From positions 60,590,709 to 60,654,708 of the forward strand of contig CM043971.1 of NCBI GenBank assembly GCA_014529385.2: a DNA stretch of 64,000 nt, in the 5' to 3' direction. Within the stretch, counting starts at the first letter, position 1; every line of letters begins with the position of its first letter. This DNA comes from Adiantum capillus-veneris (lineage: Eukaryota > Streptophyta > Polypodiopsida > Polypodiales > Pteridaceae). The position numbers were made by a program, and so were the translations under genes. The notes beneath the pieces are model-generated. The model saw nothing but the letters and a program-made list of their open reading frames with translations, was not told the origin of the DNA and ran no database searches. Below, one piece after another: positions 1 through 12,110 of the stretch.

Positions 1-53
1 GTTTAGTTGCATTTGCAAATGAGATTGAAGATGAAAGTGAAGGGCCTTATGAA

Positions 54-1000
54 GTGATTGAAGGGCTGATGCAAACCAAGGTTGAATTGTCAAAGAAGCA
101 AGAATTGATGACACAAATGATCAGTGGAGACCTCTCATCTATGGAGAAGGAGATATATTTGCACATGATGTTGGCTAGTTTTCCTTATTTGTTCATTACT
201 TCATATGAAGAAATTAGAGGGTTCAAAGGAGAATATATGGATATAGAGCTAAAAGAAGGTGCTAAGCTAGTGTGAAAAGGGCTAAGAAGGATGGGTCAAG
301 TGCAAATGGAAGCCTTGCGGGAAGAGGTGGACAAGATATTGAAGACAGGGTTCATAGTCCCAATGGAAACCACAAGATGGGTGAGTTTAGTAGTAGTCAT
401 CCCAAACAAGGATGGAAAGTGGAGGATTTGTGTAGATTTTAAACCCTAAAATGCAGCCACTAAGAAGAACCCATATCCTCTTCCATTCATTGATCAGATA
501 TTGGATTCAGTGGGGTACAGTGTGTGTGATGGTTTTTCAAGCTATTTTCAATGGAAGATTGCTCTTAAAGACCGAATAAAGGCAGCTTTCATTACGCCAG
601 GGGGTTGTTATTGTTACACGGTATTGCCACTTGGGTTGTCAAATGGACCATCTGTTATCAAGAGAGATAAAATTGGGTATTGGCACCATTCATTGGTAGT
701 TGTATTAAAGCTTTTATGGTCGACTTTTGTGTCTACAATAGTAGGGATGAACACCATGAGAAGCTGCAGATGGTATTGGCTCCATATGATGAATGTGGAG
801 GACAACTAAATCCAAAGAAATGTCATCTACCATAACCAAGGGTGAAGTTATTGGGCCATATGGTGTCAGAAAATGGCATTGAGGCTGATCCAGACAAGGT
901 TAAGTCTATCATTCTTCTTCCATCACCTACGAGTACAAAGCAATTGGCAACCTTTATACACAAAGTGAAGTACATGGCATGGTTTATTCCATTGTCATGG
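54..1000 (+). pseudogene. Reverse transcriptase fragment with upstream linker (gypsy)
   Basis: Positions 54-275 encode the linker between protease and RT, beginning VIEGLMQTKVELSKKQ. From about 300 the RT fingers and palm follow: KDGKWRICVDF, then YPLPFIDQI, then a motif A region reading VCDGFSSYFQW, then VLPLGLSNGPS. Between 700 and 1000 come the palm end and thumb (LNPKKCHL, LLGHMVSENGI). The catalytic YxDD box is damaged: at about 718 it reads MVDFC, so one aspartate is missing. Stops at about 447 and 808 and frame changes near 660 and 840 mark it as a pseudogene. At about 1000 the frame jumps to a second copy of an earlier RT segment. Confidence 0.8.
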
Positions 1001-1130
1001 GGTTGTTATTATTACACGGTATTGCCATTTGGGTTGTCAAATGGACCATCTTTCTATCAAGAGAGAGCAAATTGTGTATTGCACAAGTTTGTTCCAAAGC
1101 ATTTGAAGAGGAGCTGCGTACGGCTGATCC
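1000..1130 (+). pseudogene. Second short copy of the RT motif after motif A (gypsy)
   Basis: The stretch repeats 601-670 with few differences and reads on as VLPFGLSNGPSFYQERAN. It belongs between motif A and the YxDD box, yet here it follows the RT thumb and precedes gag. This is a rearrangement junction, not a second functional RT. Confidence 0.7.
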
Positions 1131-1157
1131 AACTGTGAGATTAAGTTGGGAAAATCT

Positions 1158-2180
1158 ATGACTGGATTGGAAGTGGAGTTTGTGAAGACAGAAGATCCTG
1201 ACAAAGTGTGGCAAGAAGTACAAGGTTTGGTGCAAAGGGAAAGTGAGCCAATAGTAGATGCATACGCACGTAAGTTTTCAATGGCATGGGAGAGGATGTG
1301 CAAGGCCTTAGCACCATAGGTACCCCCACTTGAAATGATGAAGAAAGTCAGGTCCTTGGCTAGTCTTTGGGAGAATATACGTTGGACATTGGAGCTAAAC
1401 AAGCCTAGAACATATGAAGATGCACTAGAGGTAGCGAGGAACAAAGAGTGGAAGCTGAGAAGAATGAGTCAGCTACTAGGAGTAGAGTCTTTGCCCAAGA
1501 GGTCAGAATTTCAGCCTATGGATTCTTTGCAAGGTCGCATGCCAGGGGTTCATCATGAACCAGTGGTTTCTGTTACTCCTCAAGTTATGTCAACAGTGGT
1601 CACTACAACAGTGCAAGATGATGGGCTAAGGAAAGACATGAGGTAAGTGGTACTAGATTTAATGAAGAATCTCAGCCTAAACATGCTAGATAATGTGGGA
1701 ATTAATAATCGAGGTCAGGGGAGGTTTGAAAATAGCCAGGAGGTGAAGAAAGACCCCAAGAATGGTGTTGGACAAAGCAATGGTAGAGTGTGGAGGCAGA
1801 TGCCCACGTGTTATAATTGTGGAGAGTTGGGCCACATCAGCCCACAATGTGATAATCCACGAAGGATGGGGGGAGACATGTATCCATTTCCAAGATGGGT
1901 GCTAACTAGGTCAAATGATTATGTCATTGAGATTAAGGGAGAAGAAGGAACCAATGGATTAACCCAAGAGGAAAAGGGGAAGACAAAAGGTATAAGTGTG
2001 GTCACCTTGGAGAAGGAAACAAAGCTAGAGGATACGTTGATGATGCCTATTGGGAAGAGGACCACGCAGGATAAGGAAGGAATAAGTGCCCCAAGTCCTA
2101 GCAAGAAGATGGGAAAGAGCCATGAAGACCAGGATGCCAAGGCCAAGAGGAAAAGAAGGGCTTGTTCGCAAGTTTCATGA
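1158..2180 (+). pseudogene. gag: Gag polyprotein of the gypsy element
   Basis: One frame runs from the ATG at 1158 to a TGA at 2178, interrupted by stops at 1318 (TAG) and 1644 (TAA). The N-terminal part resembles a retrotransposon gag capsid (DAYARKFSMAWERM). Near 1808-1850 there is a zinc knuckle of the CCHC type, CYNCGELGHISPQC, which would bind the element's RNA. The C-terminal tail is rich in lysine and glutamate. Upstream is an RT fragment and downstream, in the same frame, lies the protease. The two stops make the product truncated as read. Confidence 0.8.
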
Positions 2181-2351
2181 TTCAGATTTTCCACTAGGGG
2201 GGATGGGCAATTAAGCTATGACTTGAAGGAGGATCTGACAAGTAGAAAAGTAGATGTTACTTTTGGTTAGCTTATAAAGATGATGCCTAAGATAAAGCGA
2301 TAGTGGAAGAGGATGGTTAACCCAATGGAGAAAGAACCAGAGAGAGGTTAA

Positions 2352-2880
2352 GTGGAGGTGTTGGTGATGGATGAGATACCAGAGATTTGCCCAACAGTAG
2401 ATGTGTGGCACACAAGAAAAAATTTTGGACAAGGTTATGTTGATGGCGGAGCCCAAATATGTGTCATAACACACTCATGCGTTGAGAAGATGGGTCTTAC
2501 ACTGACTGGGGTGTCAAGCTTTCGGATCAGATTGATATACCATCAAAAAGTAAAATATTTGGGTGTTGTGAAGAGCTTAGAAGTGGAGGCATATGATGCA
2601 AAGGTGGTAGTTGATTTTCATGTGATGCCAGCACGGCTGGGAGCATATCCTATTATACTGGGTAGACCATGGTTAAGTGCAGTGGGAGCTGTTCAAGATT
2701 GCAAACGTGGTACGATTCGCCTCTATGAAAAGATAGATGCCAAGAGGCTATATAATATAGACACAAGGAAAGTATTGAAAGAGATTTATGAAGATGAGGA
2801 TGAGTCTAAAGACTATTCCACAGTGAGACTGATGAGGACAATGATATTACTACCAGCAGTGATGAGGATGTTGATGTTGA
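2352..2880 (+). pseudogene. Aspartic protease of the gypsy element
   Basis: The open frame contains an aspartic protease signature VDGGAQICVIT at about 2440, where the usual D-S/T-G-A reads D-G-G-A. A later ILGRPWL at about 2655-2680 matches the second conserved hydrophobic-Gly motif of retroviral-type proteases. The enzyme would cut the Gag-Pol precursor in the particle. It lies downstream of gag in the same frame, but stops separate the two. The acidic tail (KEIYEDEDESKD) leads into the linker that precedes RT. Confidence 0.75.
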
Positions 2881-2887
2881 ATTTATT

Positions 2888-3180
2888 TTGATGGACAAAG
2901 AAATCCGGGAGCTTGGTTTAGTTGAATTTTCAAATAAGATTGAAGAGAAAAGTGAACGGCCTTATGAAGTGATTGAAGGGCTGATGCAAACCAAGGTTGA
3001 ATTGTCAAAGAAGCAAGAATTGATGACACAAATGATCAGTGGAGACCTCCATCTATGGAGAAGGAGATATATTTGCACATGCTGACTATTTTTCCTGATT
3101 TGTTCATTATTTCATATGAAGAGATTAGAGGGTTCAAAGGAGAAGAGATGCATATAGAGTTGAAAGAAGGTGCAATATAT
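2888..3180 (+). pseudogene. Protease-RT linker, second copy
   Basis: This repeats the sequence at 1-275 (VIEGLMQTKVELSKKQ again), including the ISYEEIRGFKGE segment after a frameshift near 3050. The RT that should follow is missing here and is replaced by about 210 bp of unassigned sequence (about 3175-3385). Confidence 0.65.
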
Positions 3181-3390
3181 CCTAAAAGAATCTCCTAAAA
3201 TATGAGGAATCTCATGGCGTGCTATATATCAGTAGATAGAGCTTGAAAAGGACATTCTAACTGTCAAACCTCCGCCAACTTTGGAGTTTTTTTGCAAAAA
3301 ATTATCCATACGCCCATTTTGGTAGAGAGAGGTAAAGTCAAACTCCTTAAAGGGCCCCTTTGTGAGTCCAAATTTTGCCTAATGTGAGGC
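3175..3390 (+). other. Unassigned sequence replacing the RT core
   Basis: These bases interrupt the pol region between linker and RT thumb and show no coding similarity. They contain no clear inverted repeat. They may be a remnant of another element or filler DNA from repair. Confidence 0.4.
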
Positions 3391-4020
3391 TGATCCAGCA
3401 AGGTTAAGTCTATCAGTCTTCTTCCCACCACCTACGAGTACAAAGCAATTGGCAACTTTACACACAAAGTGAATTACATGGCGTGGTTTATTCCATTGTC
3501 TTTGCAGCTCCTTTATCCATTACAACAAGTGGCAAAGCATGATACATTGCAACGGGATGACAAGTGTGAAGAAGTGTTTCAAGAGGTGAAAGAGGTGTTA
3601 GGGGGGCCATCAGCCATGCAGGCTCCTGATTGGGAGCAATCCTTTTATGTAAATTCATCATCAGTAGGGGATGATGCCATTGGAGCCATGCTATTGCAAA
3701 AGGGGAAGGGCAACCATTATATGAGGCCAATGTATTGTGCAAGCCGAGTGAAGTTGATAAGAGAAAGAAAATTGTTTGAAGTAGAGCTAGTGATGGCAAG
3801 TGTAATACTTGCCTATCAAGGATTTGGTCATTACTTGCTACCACGACCTTTTGTTTTCTTAACGAGTTATGTCTTTTTTCCATAGTTAACTAATGGCACT
3901 AACATGTCAAATAAGGTCAAGAAATGGGTAATTGAGCTGAAAGAGTTTGAGTTCTCTTTTTTAGTGGAAGACAGTACAAGAGCTACCCTAGCTGATTTGT
4001 TAACTTACAAGGAGAATCCC
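3390..4020 (+). pseudogene. RT thumb and first RNase H domain (gypsy)
   Basis: The first part matches 880-1000 (PTSTKQLAT, then YMAWFIPLS), so it is the end of RT. The gypsy RNase H follows, with VNSSSVGDDAIGAMLLQ, then YCASRVKLIRERKLFEVE and LVMASVILAYQGFGHYLL. A stop at about 3883 and a frame change separate this from KVKKWVIELKEFEFSF, the end of the domain. The domain would degrade RNA in the RNA-DNA hybrid during reverse transcription. Confidence 0.75.
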
Positions 4021-4069
4021 CTTCTTGCTAAGGAAGAGGTGGTGAAAAGGGTAGCTGAAGAAGTGCCAC

Positions 4070-4740
4070 AATTCAGCAATGCACATGTGTTTTTCTTTGA
4101 TGGCTCATACAGAAAGATCCACGATGCGGCTTTAGCGGGGGTATATCATTTTACGATCCAGAGGGGAAGCTAGTATGTAAGAGAGGGTTCAAATTGGATG
4201 CGCAATGAGGCTAAATATGCTACGTTGGAAGCCGGATTACACATTTGTTTGAAGCATGGGATTAGAAGATTGAGCATAAAAGGTGATGCCTTGTTAGTTG
4301 TGAAGCAAGTGTTGGGTGTGTGGAAGAGCAAAAACACCTTATTGAAGGAAATGTGTTTCAAAATGAATGGCTTGTTAAGAAAGTTTGAAGCATGGAGCAT
4401 CAAACACCTTGAACGTGCTCTAAATGGAGAGGCATATGAAGCAACTCAAAGCATGATTGGGGAACTATTTCTGTTGAGGACCAATTTAACTCTTTATCAT
4501 GGCCGGAAAAGTTTGGCTCAGAAGGAAGAGGAATTTTTGCTAACAAGAATCATTCTGAAGGACATTCAAAAGTCTAAGAAGTATGGTTTTGTGCGTAGAG
4601 TATACAGGTACAAATTGATTGGTGATGTCTTATACATGAAAGGGGTTGATCTCATGTTGAGACGTTACCTTGGTAGGAGTAGCTTTATAGAGTGTTGGAA
4701 GAGAATCATGAAGGCGCATGTGGCGAACATTTTGCTCTAA
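4070..4740 (+). pseudogene. Second RNase H domain (plant/archaeal type)
   Basis: FFDGSYRK begins an RNase H fold of the type found as an extra domain in Tat-lineage elements. After a frame change near 4173 the fold continues with NEAKYATLEAGL (the NEAEY motif) and LSIKGDALLVVKQVLG (the GDS/Q motif), then ERALNGEAYEA, where the last acidic motif is expected. The four acidic positions are roughly retained but the frame is broken. Downstream is the integrase zinc finger. Confidence 0.7.
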
Positions 4741-5926
4741 AAATCACCTTGCATAAGATCTTGCAAGAGGGGTATGTATGGGCTAGTTTGCAGAAGTATG
4801 TTCACCATTGGTGTAGGTCTTGCAATAGGTGTCAAGTATTTGGGAAGAGAGTGTTGAAGAGAGAGCTACAGAAAACCATTTTGGCGTTTGATGTGTTTGA
4901 AAAGTGGGGGATTGATGAAATAGGCCCGTTACCTATCACAAGCAGGGGCAAAAGCTATAATTTGACTGTAATGGACTATCTCTCTAGATGGGCAAAGGCT
5001 ATAGTAGTAAAACAATTCACTGGAAAGGATGTGGCAAAATTTGTGTATGATGAAATATGTTGCAAGTTTGGGGTGCCACTAGAGATAATTTTGGATAAGG
5101 GGCCGGGATTTACAGCTAAACTATTAGACTTTTTATGCACGAAGATGAAGATTAGGCACGATCATACCACACCTTATTATCCACAATGTAATGGCCTAAA
5201 TGAAAGGTTCAATGGTGAGTTGGTAAAAATTCTTTCGAAAGTGACAGAGCACCAAGGAAAGAATTGGGATTTGGATTGCCTAGGGCATTATGGGCTTACC
5301 GTACTTCAGTGAAGACAGGTACAGGGTTTACTCCATTTCATTTGGTATATGGAAAGGAAGCACTATTGCCTATGGAAGTAGAGTTGCCTGCGGTTAAGAT
5401 GCTAGAGGAGTTGTTTGGGCCACCTAGTGATGCATTCAAAGTGAGGCTCTTACAATTACAAGAGGTTTAGCTAGATACGATGAGTGCGTTGAAACATTAT
5501 GGACAGATGCAAGAAAATTCTTTGGCAAAGATAAATGAAAAGGCCAAAAGTAAGGGTATCAAGAAACATGACTTGGTTTTGCGCTACAACAGTAAGCTAG
5601 ACAAGACATTCCAAAAGAAGTTTCAAATTAAGTGGGAAGGCCCTTTCAAGGTGGTGGAGTGTTTTCCAAATGGTACATATCAGTTTGTTAACCTGGATGG
5701 AACTCTACATAAGTCAAGGGTGAATGGATTGCGTCTTAAATTATATTATGCTAGATTAATGATGGTGGAGCAAGATGAGTTGTCTGCAGAACAAGTAATG
5801 TATGTGAAGGATGAGGAGGCTTGTGACACAACGGGTCTCATATCTCTTTTTACTGCTGCTGGTCATGAATTCTCTAGCAGGCTAGGGGACGGGAAAATTA
5901 TGTTAGGAGTTTTTTGGAAGAAGTGA
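4690..5926 (+). pseudogene. Integrase of the gypsy element
   Basis: The HHCC zinc finger lies at about 4700-4840 and ends HHWCRSCNRCQ. The catalytic core follows with three acidic residues in order: WGIDEIGP, then ILDKGPGF, then GLNERFNGE (D, D, E). Frame changes near 5270 and 5470 interrupt it. The C-terminal part (5480-5926) includes KFQIKWEGPFKVVE and SRVNGLRLKLYYA, which resemble the GPY-type tail that follows gypsy integrases. No clear chromodomain is visible. The protein would insert the cDNA into the genome. It is inactive as read. Confidence 0.8.
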
Positions 5927-5930
5927 TTGC

Positions 5931-8900
5931 GCATATGTGCATACCCATGCATGGTGCATCAAATAAAGGATTGCTCATTTTCCAGAGCCAGGTGGTTACG
6001 TGGGGCCCACATGTGTACAGGTAGGACAATATGTACATAGTACATCGATTTTCACTATCACCAGGACCAATGTGTTTTTCTATAATAATGAGGATTTGGT
6101 AATGCGTAAAACATCTTCAAGAAGCTATCCATGGGCCAACGAAATGAGGTAAGCAGGTGTGTCAGATGGCATCTAGTGGAGTCATGAGGTCTAATGGGGT
6201 CAATACTTGCACGTGGGTAAGCGAGGACACAACGTGGGTGTTTTCTTCTGATGATTATGCAAAAATGTCATCATGAGGACTATATTTGGGGGCCACTTCA
6301 CTTGGTTGTAGGATGCATGATTGGACTAATTTGAGTGCCAAGTGAGCGGATGGATGTAGAAGGGTGACAAAAATGCACTACGTGGGGTACGTGGCCAATT
6401 TTTGACATGTTCAGGGTCCGTTTGAGGTCAATCAAAAAGCCAAAAGTTCCCAAGTGACAAAGTGAAGTGTGGAGACTGAAAGACCTGAGAAAAAGATCAC
6501 CAGAAAAACATGGAGGGAAGAGGAGGAACAACCGCAACTCAAATTTTGCTGTTTTTGGGTTTGTTTTGGCTGTAAACTGTTCATCCGAGGTCGGATTTGA
6601 GCACTTGGATATTGTAGACTGGTGGTTTTTGGCCACTCCAAACACAATGGTGCTATCCATTTTGCCAAACACCTCACTTTTTCTTGCTATTTTTGGCTGT
6701 GTAAGTTTCTCTTGTGAGCGAAGTCTCTTCAAATTTGTGATTGTAGTTGGCATATTTCATCCATATTGTGTGAGCTATTTGCCCCATTGGTGTTGGCCCA
6801 AGCTCAATTATATCTAAACATCAGAAATCTTCCTCTTTTGAGCTACATTTGTGTGTGTGTGTGTGTGTGTGTGACTATGTTGAGTGGGCAAATGGATAGT
6901 TTCTCTCCTCTCACTCCATTAGTGTTTTCCCTGTCTCGGCCAGGTGGGTTGTGTAAGCCCAGTGTGTCTGTATCATCCCAAGAATGTGTATCAAGCCATT
7001 ATAGAGGCCTCCTGTGTGTTTCCATCCTGCTCACAACGTGAAGGTACCTTGAATGACTCTCTCATTCTACCTATTGGAGGCCTTGCTGTAGCTGTGGAGG
7101 ATCTCTGCATTCATGCGCTCTGCTCATCACACCGACCGGACAATCATCCTCCTTCCTTTATTTAAGGAGGTGAGGATGCATATCTACCCCTCACTTAGCT
7201 TCTGGTTGATTATTCTACCTACATTAAGTATAAATTAAGTTGTTGTGATACTGTGAAGAATGGAGCTTGCAACACAGGTGACTCAGGTTGGCTTCTCACC
7301 CTTTGCATATAGATCTTGCATTCGGAAGATTATTGATTTTAAAAGACGGGTGCAAATGCACTATGTTTTTTTATGCTGCTACCTATTTTGGTGTGGTCAT
7401 TCAAATTATTGTTTTCTCTCTCCACAGAAATGACTCCTGGTTGAAAAACTGGTTAGGCTAGGAGTATATGAGATGTTGTTTTTTTGGGGCATGAATAGTT
7501 TACATTTCTGCGCTTGACTAATTTGACGATACTCGTTACGGTGTTACCACATGGCTTAACAAATAGAGCTTTGATTGAAAACAACATGCTGGTGCTGACT
7601 GTGATATGCACTAGCTTTTCTTGTGCTATCTACTGGTTTAAAGGGGTAGTTTAATTTTGATAATGATGCTATAGCTAATGTGATGCTTTATGAGGTTTTT
7701 GCTCGATATAAACATAGCCTGGTTGAGGTCCTTGGCTGGGTGAAAAATATATATGGTCATGATATTTGAGCATGACTAGTTTTACCCTTCCACTGGTTTT
7801 TTCGAGTTGCTGTTAAACTGGGTGATTAGTGTAGGTTGCCGATATAAGGTACCAGTTGTTGATCTTTAAAATCTCTTAAAAAATGGGTATTTTTGGAGGA
7901 CTGCTCTACGTCAATATGGAATTTTTTAAGGGGATTGTGCTGCCACTTTATGCAGCATGGCAAGAACTCCGTCGGCAGTAACCGGACATACTTTGGGGGC
8001 TTACTAAGCATCAAAATACCTTGTGATTTACTTGATATTATCACTTTTACATAGGTTTTTTAGCACTATCATAAGTAGCCTTGATAAGGGCCTCATATAT
8101 TGCTTAGTTATGGGTGGATACATGGGTGATGGTGTTCTTCTATCCTACTACACACTGAATTTGGTAAGCTATGGATACATACATATGTGATGAGGATTTT
8201 TTGTCTTACTGTGCAAATCAACGGGTTCTTAGGCATGTTGGGCCTGATTGCACACTATTGCAGTACTTGGTCTTTACATTATTAATTGGGTTAGGATGCA
8301 TTATAGTTTATGCATTCTCTTGGGTAGAGGTTACTCCTTTTTGTAGCGATTGGATGTTGAAGTTAAGTATGGTATTTTTTTTTTAAACTTCATGGATTCG
8401 GCTCAAGGCCTGGCTTATACCAAAGCTCCTTGCTACTTGGATTGCTTAAAACAAGTATATGGTAATTGAGTACAGATTGTGGGATAACTTGAAGTCCATT
8501 TACCATGGTGGATATCGGACCTAGAAACAAACTTAAACAGGCTTGATACTGTAAGAACCATAAATGGAACTTTTGTAAGAACAACTTCTTTTGGTGGAGA
8601 TGTCATAGCTGATAAAACTGATAAAAATAATGTTTTTAAGAAATGGGTGGATTCAAACACTTGGATTAGAAGGGGTGATGGCCTTCTAATCATAATGACA
8701 CTTGTTTAACTAAAAACTTTGGGACTGGTTAAAAAAAGACAACATTTTTCCATAAATATGGACTTAGCTTGTAAGTTTTTTAAAAAAGTTTGTAAGATGG
8801 ACATGGATAACAACTGGTACAATCCGTTAAAACACATCCAAGGCTAATGTATATGTTGTCTTGTTTGAATGGATGCAGGTAAAGACTCTATCTTATCTTG

Positions 8901-10560
8901 GAAAGTTCTTTTGGCTAGCAAGTTGTCCAACGCTAGATTACACATACCTACTGCTTGGGAAGTTCTTTTATTAAACTGTATATTAGAATGATGTGTCATT
9001 CCTAAAATCATTGTACAAAATTAATTCTAAGATTGAATTGTTTTGTACTTACATCTCCTTTGTTCTAAAGCCATTTGTCTTTTGATAAGTTCAATTATGT
9101 CTTATTATCTATAATAGAACAGCTACACACACACACACACACACTTGCTCTCTTCTCTCATCCTGTTTAGATCAGCCAATATTTCTAAATCCCAATGCCG
9201 CTTGTGATGGCAAGACCACAAACTGGGAAATTGCAATTTACAAGCTCAAGTTCCCAACCCAAAAGCTATCATTATATTCAAATTGGGATGCCCTAGACAC
9301 TCAAAGAACCTCGAAAAAAATCCTTTTGTTTGTTTCTTTGAAGTTGGCTATATGAGGTACACTTGAATGATAGTTTTGCAGTGATACATCCACCACTCTC
9401 AGAGAGCGGGCTCACAAAATGGGATGCTCTTGGAGGGGTTGGCCTGTGGATATGAAACTTACCATTCTTGTAGGTTGGACATGCCATAATTGAGTTTGAA
9501 CTCAAATAGGAGTGTAGAGAGAGAGAGAGAGAGAGAGAGAGAGCAAGACCATAATCATTAGAAGAGTGGTTCGTCTTCCAAGTAGTAGGAATTGCACATG
9601 TCGGAGGCAAGAGAAACATTGCCCAGATTTGTGTGTGTGTGTGTGTGTGGAGTTGATGCTTGGGCTAGCCAAGAAAGCTGCTATTCGGCTCTCACATTGC
9701 TTGCCTTTTTGGCTCTTGCACTTGTTGACTCCCTAGATTTAGGTTGGCCCGTGCCTTGTTCTTCCTACAACTTGTGCCATTTCCCACAATGCAATCTTTC
9801 TTTAGTCCTTTGTGCAACTCGTGCTACCTGGCATCGTGAATTGGCTTTCCCATTATAGAGTATATAGATAGTCTATGGAGAGAGAAAAGAGTATGGAGCT
9901 CTTCTTTCCCCCCCCCCCCAAACTCACAATAGTAAAAGTATATATATATTAAGAAACCAAAAATGTTACATAGAAAGCCATGTTCCTATCAAGCCATGGC
10001 ATCAACCACCCAAAAACAATGACTGGGTACATCAGCTGATAAAGAGTGCCGCCATGAAATAGCTTGACATCCCAGGAGCGTGAGAACTTGTCTTTTTTTG
10101 TATTTTCATGAAGCTAACACTGTTGGTCATGGGACCCAAAACATTAATCACATGACCAATGAGGTCTAACGTTTGGATATGTACTTCATTTTCTGTAGTT
10201 TTAAGGTAGAAGGATGTAGTGGGAGCCTGAATCTCCATGATTGAAATGACAATCCCCTCTAGTTTGTTCTGAATCTCAAACGTGGGACACTCAGACTTAT
10301 CTTGTAGCTTTGCCAAAGGGTTAACAAATTCTCATGCTTTCCAATCAATGAGCAAAGAAACTCGAGCGAAGCCAATTTTCGAGCAAATATGAGCAACACC
10401 CTTGAAAAATTGATCCAAGCATAAGGTATATTGAAGAAAATACTTATGTGATTTTAAATTCGATCAACTTATCCAGTACACAAATGGGTCATACATTTAA
10501 AATTACCAGAAAGTAGCTGCCATAATAAAATCCCAAGTCATAGAAGTATATATAAAGTGG
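5931..10560. other. Non-coding stretch, possible decayed LTR in its first third
   Basis: No convincing gene is visible on either strand; all open frames are short and lack family motifs. The first 1.3 kb directly follows the integrase and has a purine-rich ATATTTGGGGG near 6280, so it may include the 3' LTR of the preceding gypsy element, but I could not find a matching 5' copy. Simple repeats punctuate it: (GT)n at 6851-6873, (AC)n at 9125-9144, (GA)n at 9516-9543 and (GT)n at 9630-9649. An 11-C run lies at about 9909-9919. Confidence 0.5.
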
Positions 10561-10579
10561 TTAATTACGGATGCATAAA

Positions 10580-10890
10580 AAACAATAAAAAGGGTTATAA
10601 CTAACAAACTTCCAGTAAGTCTATGAGAAGTAGACAAAACAACCTTGTAAAATTGAGAAACCTCATGATCAAGAGCATAAACATGCTTTCGTATATCATT
10701 TTCTTTGGACTCAAGCTTTACATGCTCTATGACAAAGTGAGAGGATGCAAAGAGAAATCTCCGCCATCAATGCTAAAATATTTCTTTATAGTGTCAACTT
10801 TGATCTCTTGCATGTGACTATCAAACATAAGCACTAGTCTCTGACCTCTTTGAGGGCCATACACAGTAATCTGTGCTCATTGTACACAAC
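10580..10890 (-). pseudogene. N-terminal fragment of a Mutator-like transposase
   Basis: Read on the - strand, this encodes ITVYGPQRGQRLVLMFDS, then a region ending FSLHPLTLS and, after a frame change, ALDHEVSQFYKVVLS. It aligns along its length with the start of the MULE transposase at 43278 (ITVFGPHVGQKLVLIFEG, FTLHPLTLS, MNHDVCQFFKVRLS). The Met near 10880 is one base out of frame, and stops follow. This is therefore a diverged relative or fragment of the 37-47 kb MULE. I did not find the rest of its transposase nearby, and a - strand open frame at 10032-10316 shows no recognised motif. Confidence 0.7.
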
Positions 10891-11149
10891 ATTTTTTCAG
10901 CATAACGCTACAAACAAATATACAAGTATTATAGAGGTGGGCATGGATACTATGGCATTTTGCACAAAAGACATTGTGATAATCATTACACAACCAAAAC
11001 ATTAAAGAAATAGTTGTCCAGTACCACATAACATAAACAATGTTAATGATTTATAGTGACAAGTACATCAAAATAGTAGAAAGTGCATGAAGCCAACAAA
11101 CTCGTCGAGGAGAAAAATCCCTTGCAAAATCACCATCAAATCCATAATT

Positions 11150-11292
11150 TGTTGGAGCTATATATGGCTCACTCTACTCAACTTGGTCTCACCTATATAT
11201 TTGTATCTTGTCCTCAATATGAATCAGTCTTTGGGAGCGTATATGGAGTGTCTCTTGTCTCATTTCTCTCTCTTTCTCTCTACATCTCAACA
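11150..11292 (+). repeat. 5' LTR of copia element D
   Basis: It begins TGTTGGAGCTATATATGG and ends CATCTCAACA, with the usual TG...CA ends, and matches 15786-15928. Confidence 0.95.
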
Positions 11293-11307
11293 TGGTATCA
11301 GAGCAGT
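11293..11307 (+). other. Primer-binding site of copia D
   Basis: TGGTATCAGAGCAG directly follows the 5' LTR. It is complementary to the 3' end of initiator-Met tRNA, the common primer of plant copia elements. Confidence 0.9.
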
Positions 11308-12110
11308 AACGATCATGCGCCGATTCAATTCATGGTGACAAAACAGTATGTGTATGCGATTTGCATGTAAGATTCAAAAATTGCTACAAATTTTATTTTT
11401 GAGCATTGATTCTTGTTAACTGTGGTTGTTTTGTGTTAAGAAGAATATGATTAGTGTTTTGTGTGATGTTTATTGCTAATCAATCTAATCGTTGATTACG
11501 TTTTCTTGTTGATGACAGTACCCTGAACTTCATCTCAATTTTTCTTGCTGTTCTGCTCAAAATTTGGAGAAACTTGTTCGTCTCCTCGAGCTCTTCGATT
11601 TGAGTTCTAGGTTTGCGTCAATCGGAGTTCGCAGTAGAAAGTTATGCTGTTTTTACTGCAATTGAGCTTGACGCAGCTTTCTTTGTCCTGCTTCTTCGTG
11701 AAGCGTCCGCGATCGTTTTTCTTATTTTGGCGTTAACTTTTTCGAGAAGATTTAGCTTTTTGCTATTCGTATTGTGGCCGTCAATCTTGCGTCTCACGCC
11801 ACTCTATTTTGAGGACTCTTTTATTATTAATGTCTCCTTTACCCTGCCCTTTTTGGGTGACGTCTCTCACATCTTTGGAAGTTCCTTGAGCATCCTTCTT
11901 ACGTTTATCGTTGATAGAACGCAGTCCTGATATCTCTCTCATTCTCAATTGCGGCCTTCACCATATATGGTGTGCAAATTCTGCGATCTTATCTTATACG
12001 TCTTCTCGCAACAAGATATGGCTATGAATATTTTCGTCAACGGCTTTCCTTCTGGCCAGCGTTCTGTTCCTCCTTTCTAAGGTCAAGGTTTTCCAGGCTA
12101 GAAAGCAAAG

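Larger units (their letters stand above)
1..5930 (+). mobile_element. Ty3/gypsy retrotransposon with two RNase H domains, rearranged and decayed
   Basis: The segment holds gag, protease, reverse transcriptase, two RNase H domains and integrase of a Ty3/gypsy element, all on the + strand. The order is not canonical. A protease-RT linker and RT fragment (1-1130) lies upstream of gag (1158-2180), and the same linker recurs after the protease (2888-3180). The second RNase H (about 4070-4450) beside the usual one is typical of the Tat lineage (Tat/Ogre/Retand type). Stops and frameshifts break every domain. I could not pair LTRs: the 5' end lies outside the window and a 3' LTR could only be guessed within 5931-7260. 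The assignment to gypsy is firm and the Tat placement is an inference. Confidence 0.85.

Noticed and set aside
6467-7165. Host gene downstream of the first gypsy element
   Set aside because: Overlapping short frames on both strands, a (GT)n tract and no motif; more likely LTR or spacer sequence.
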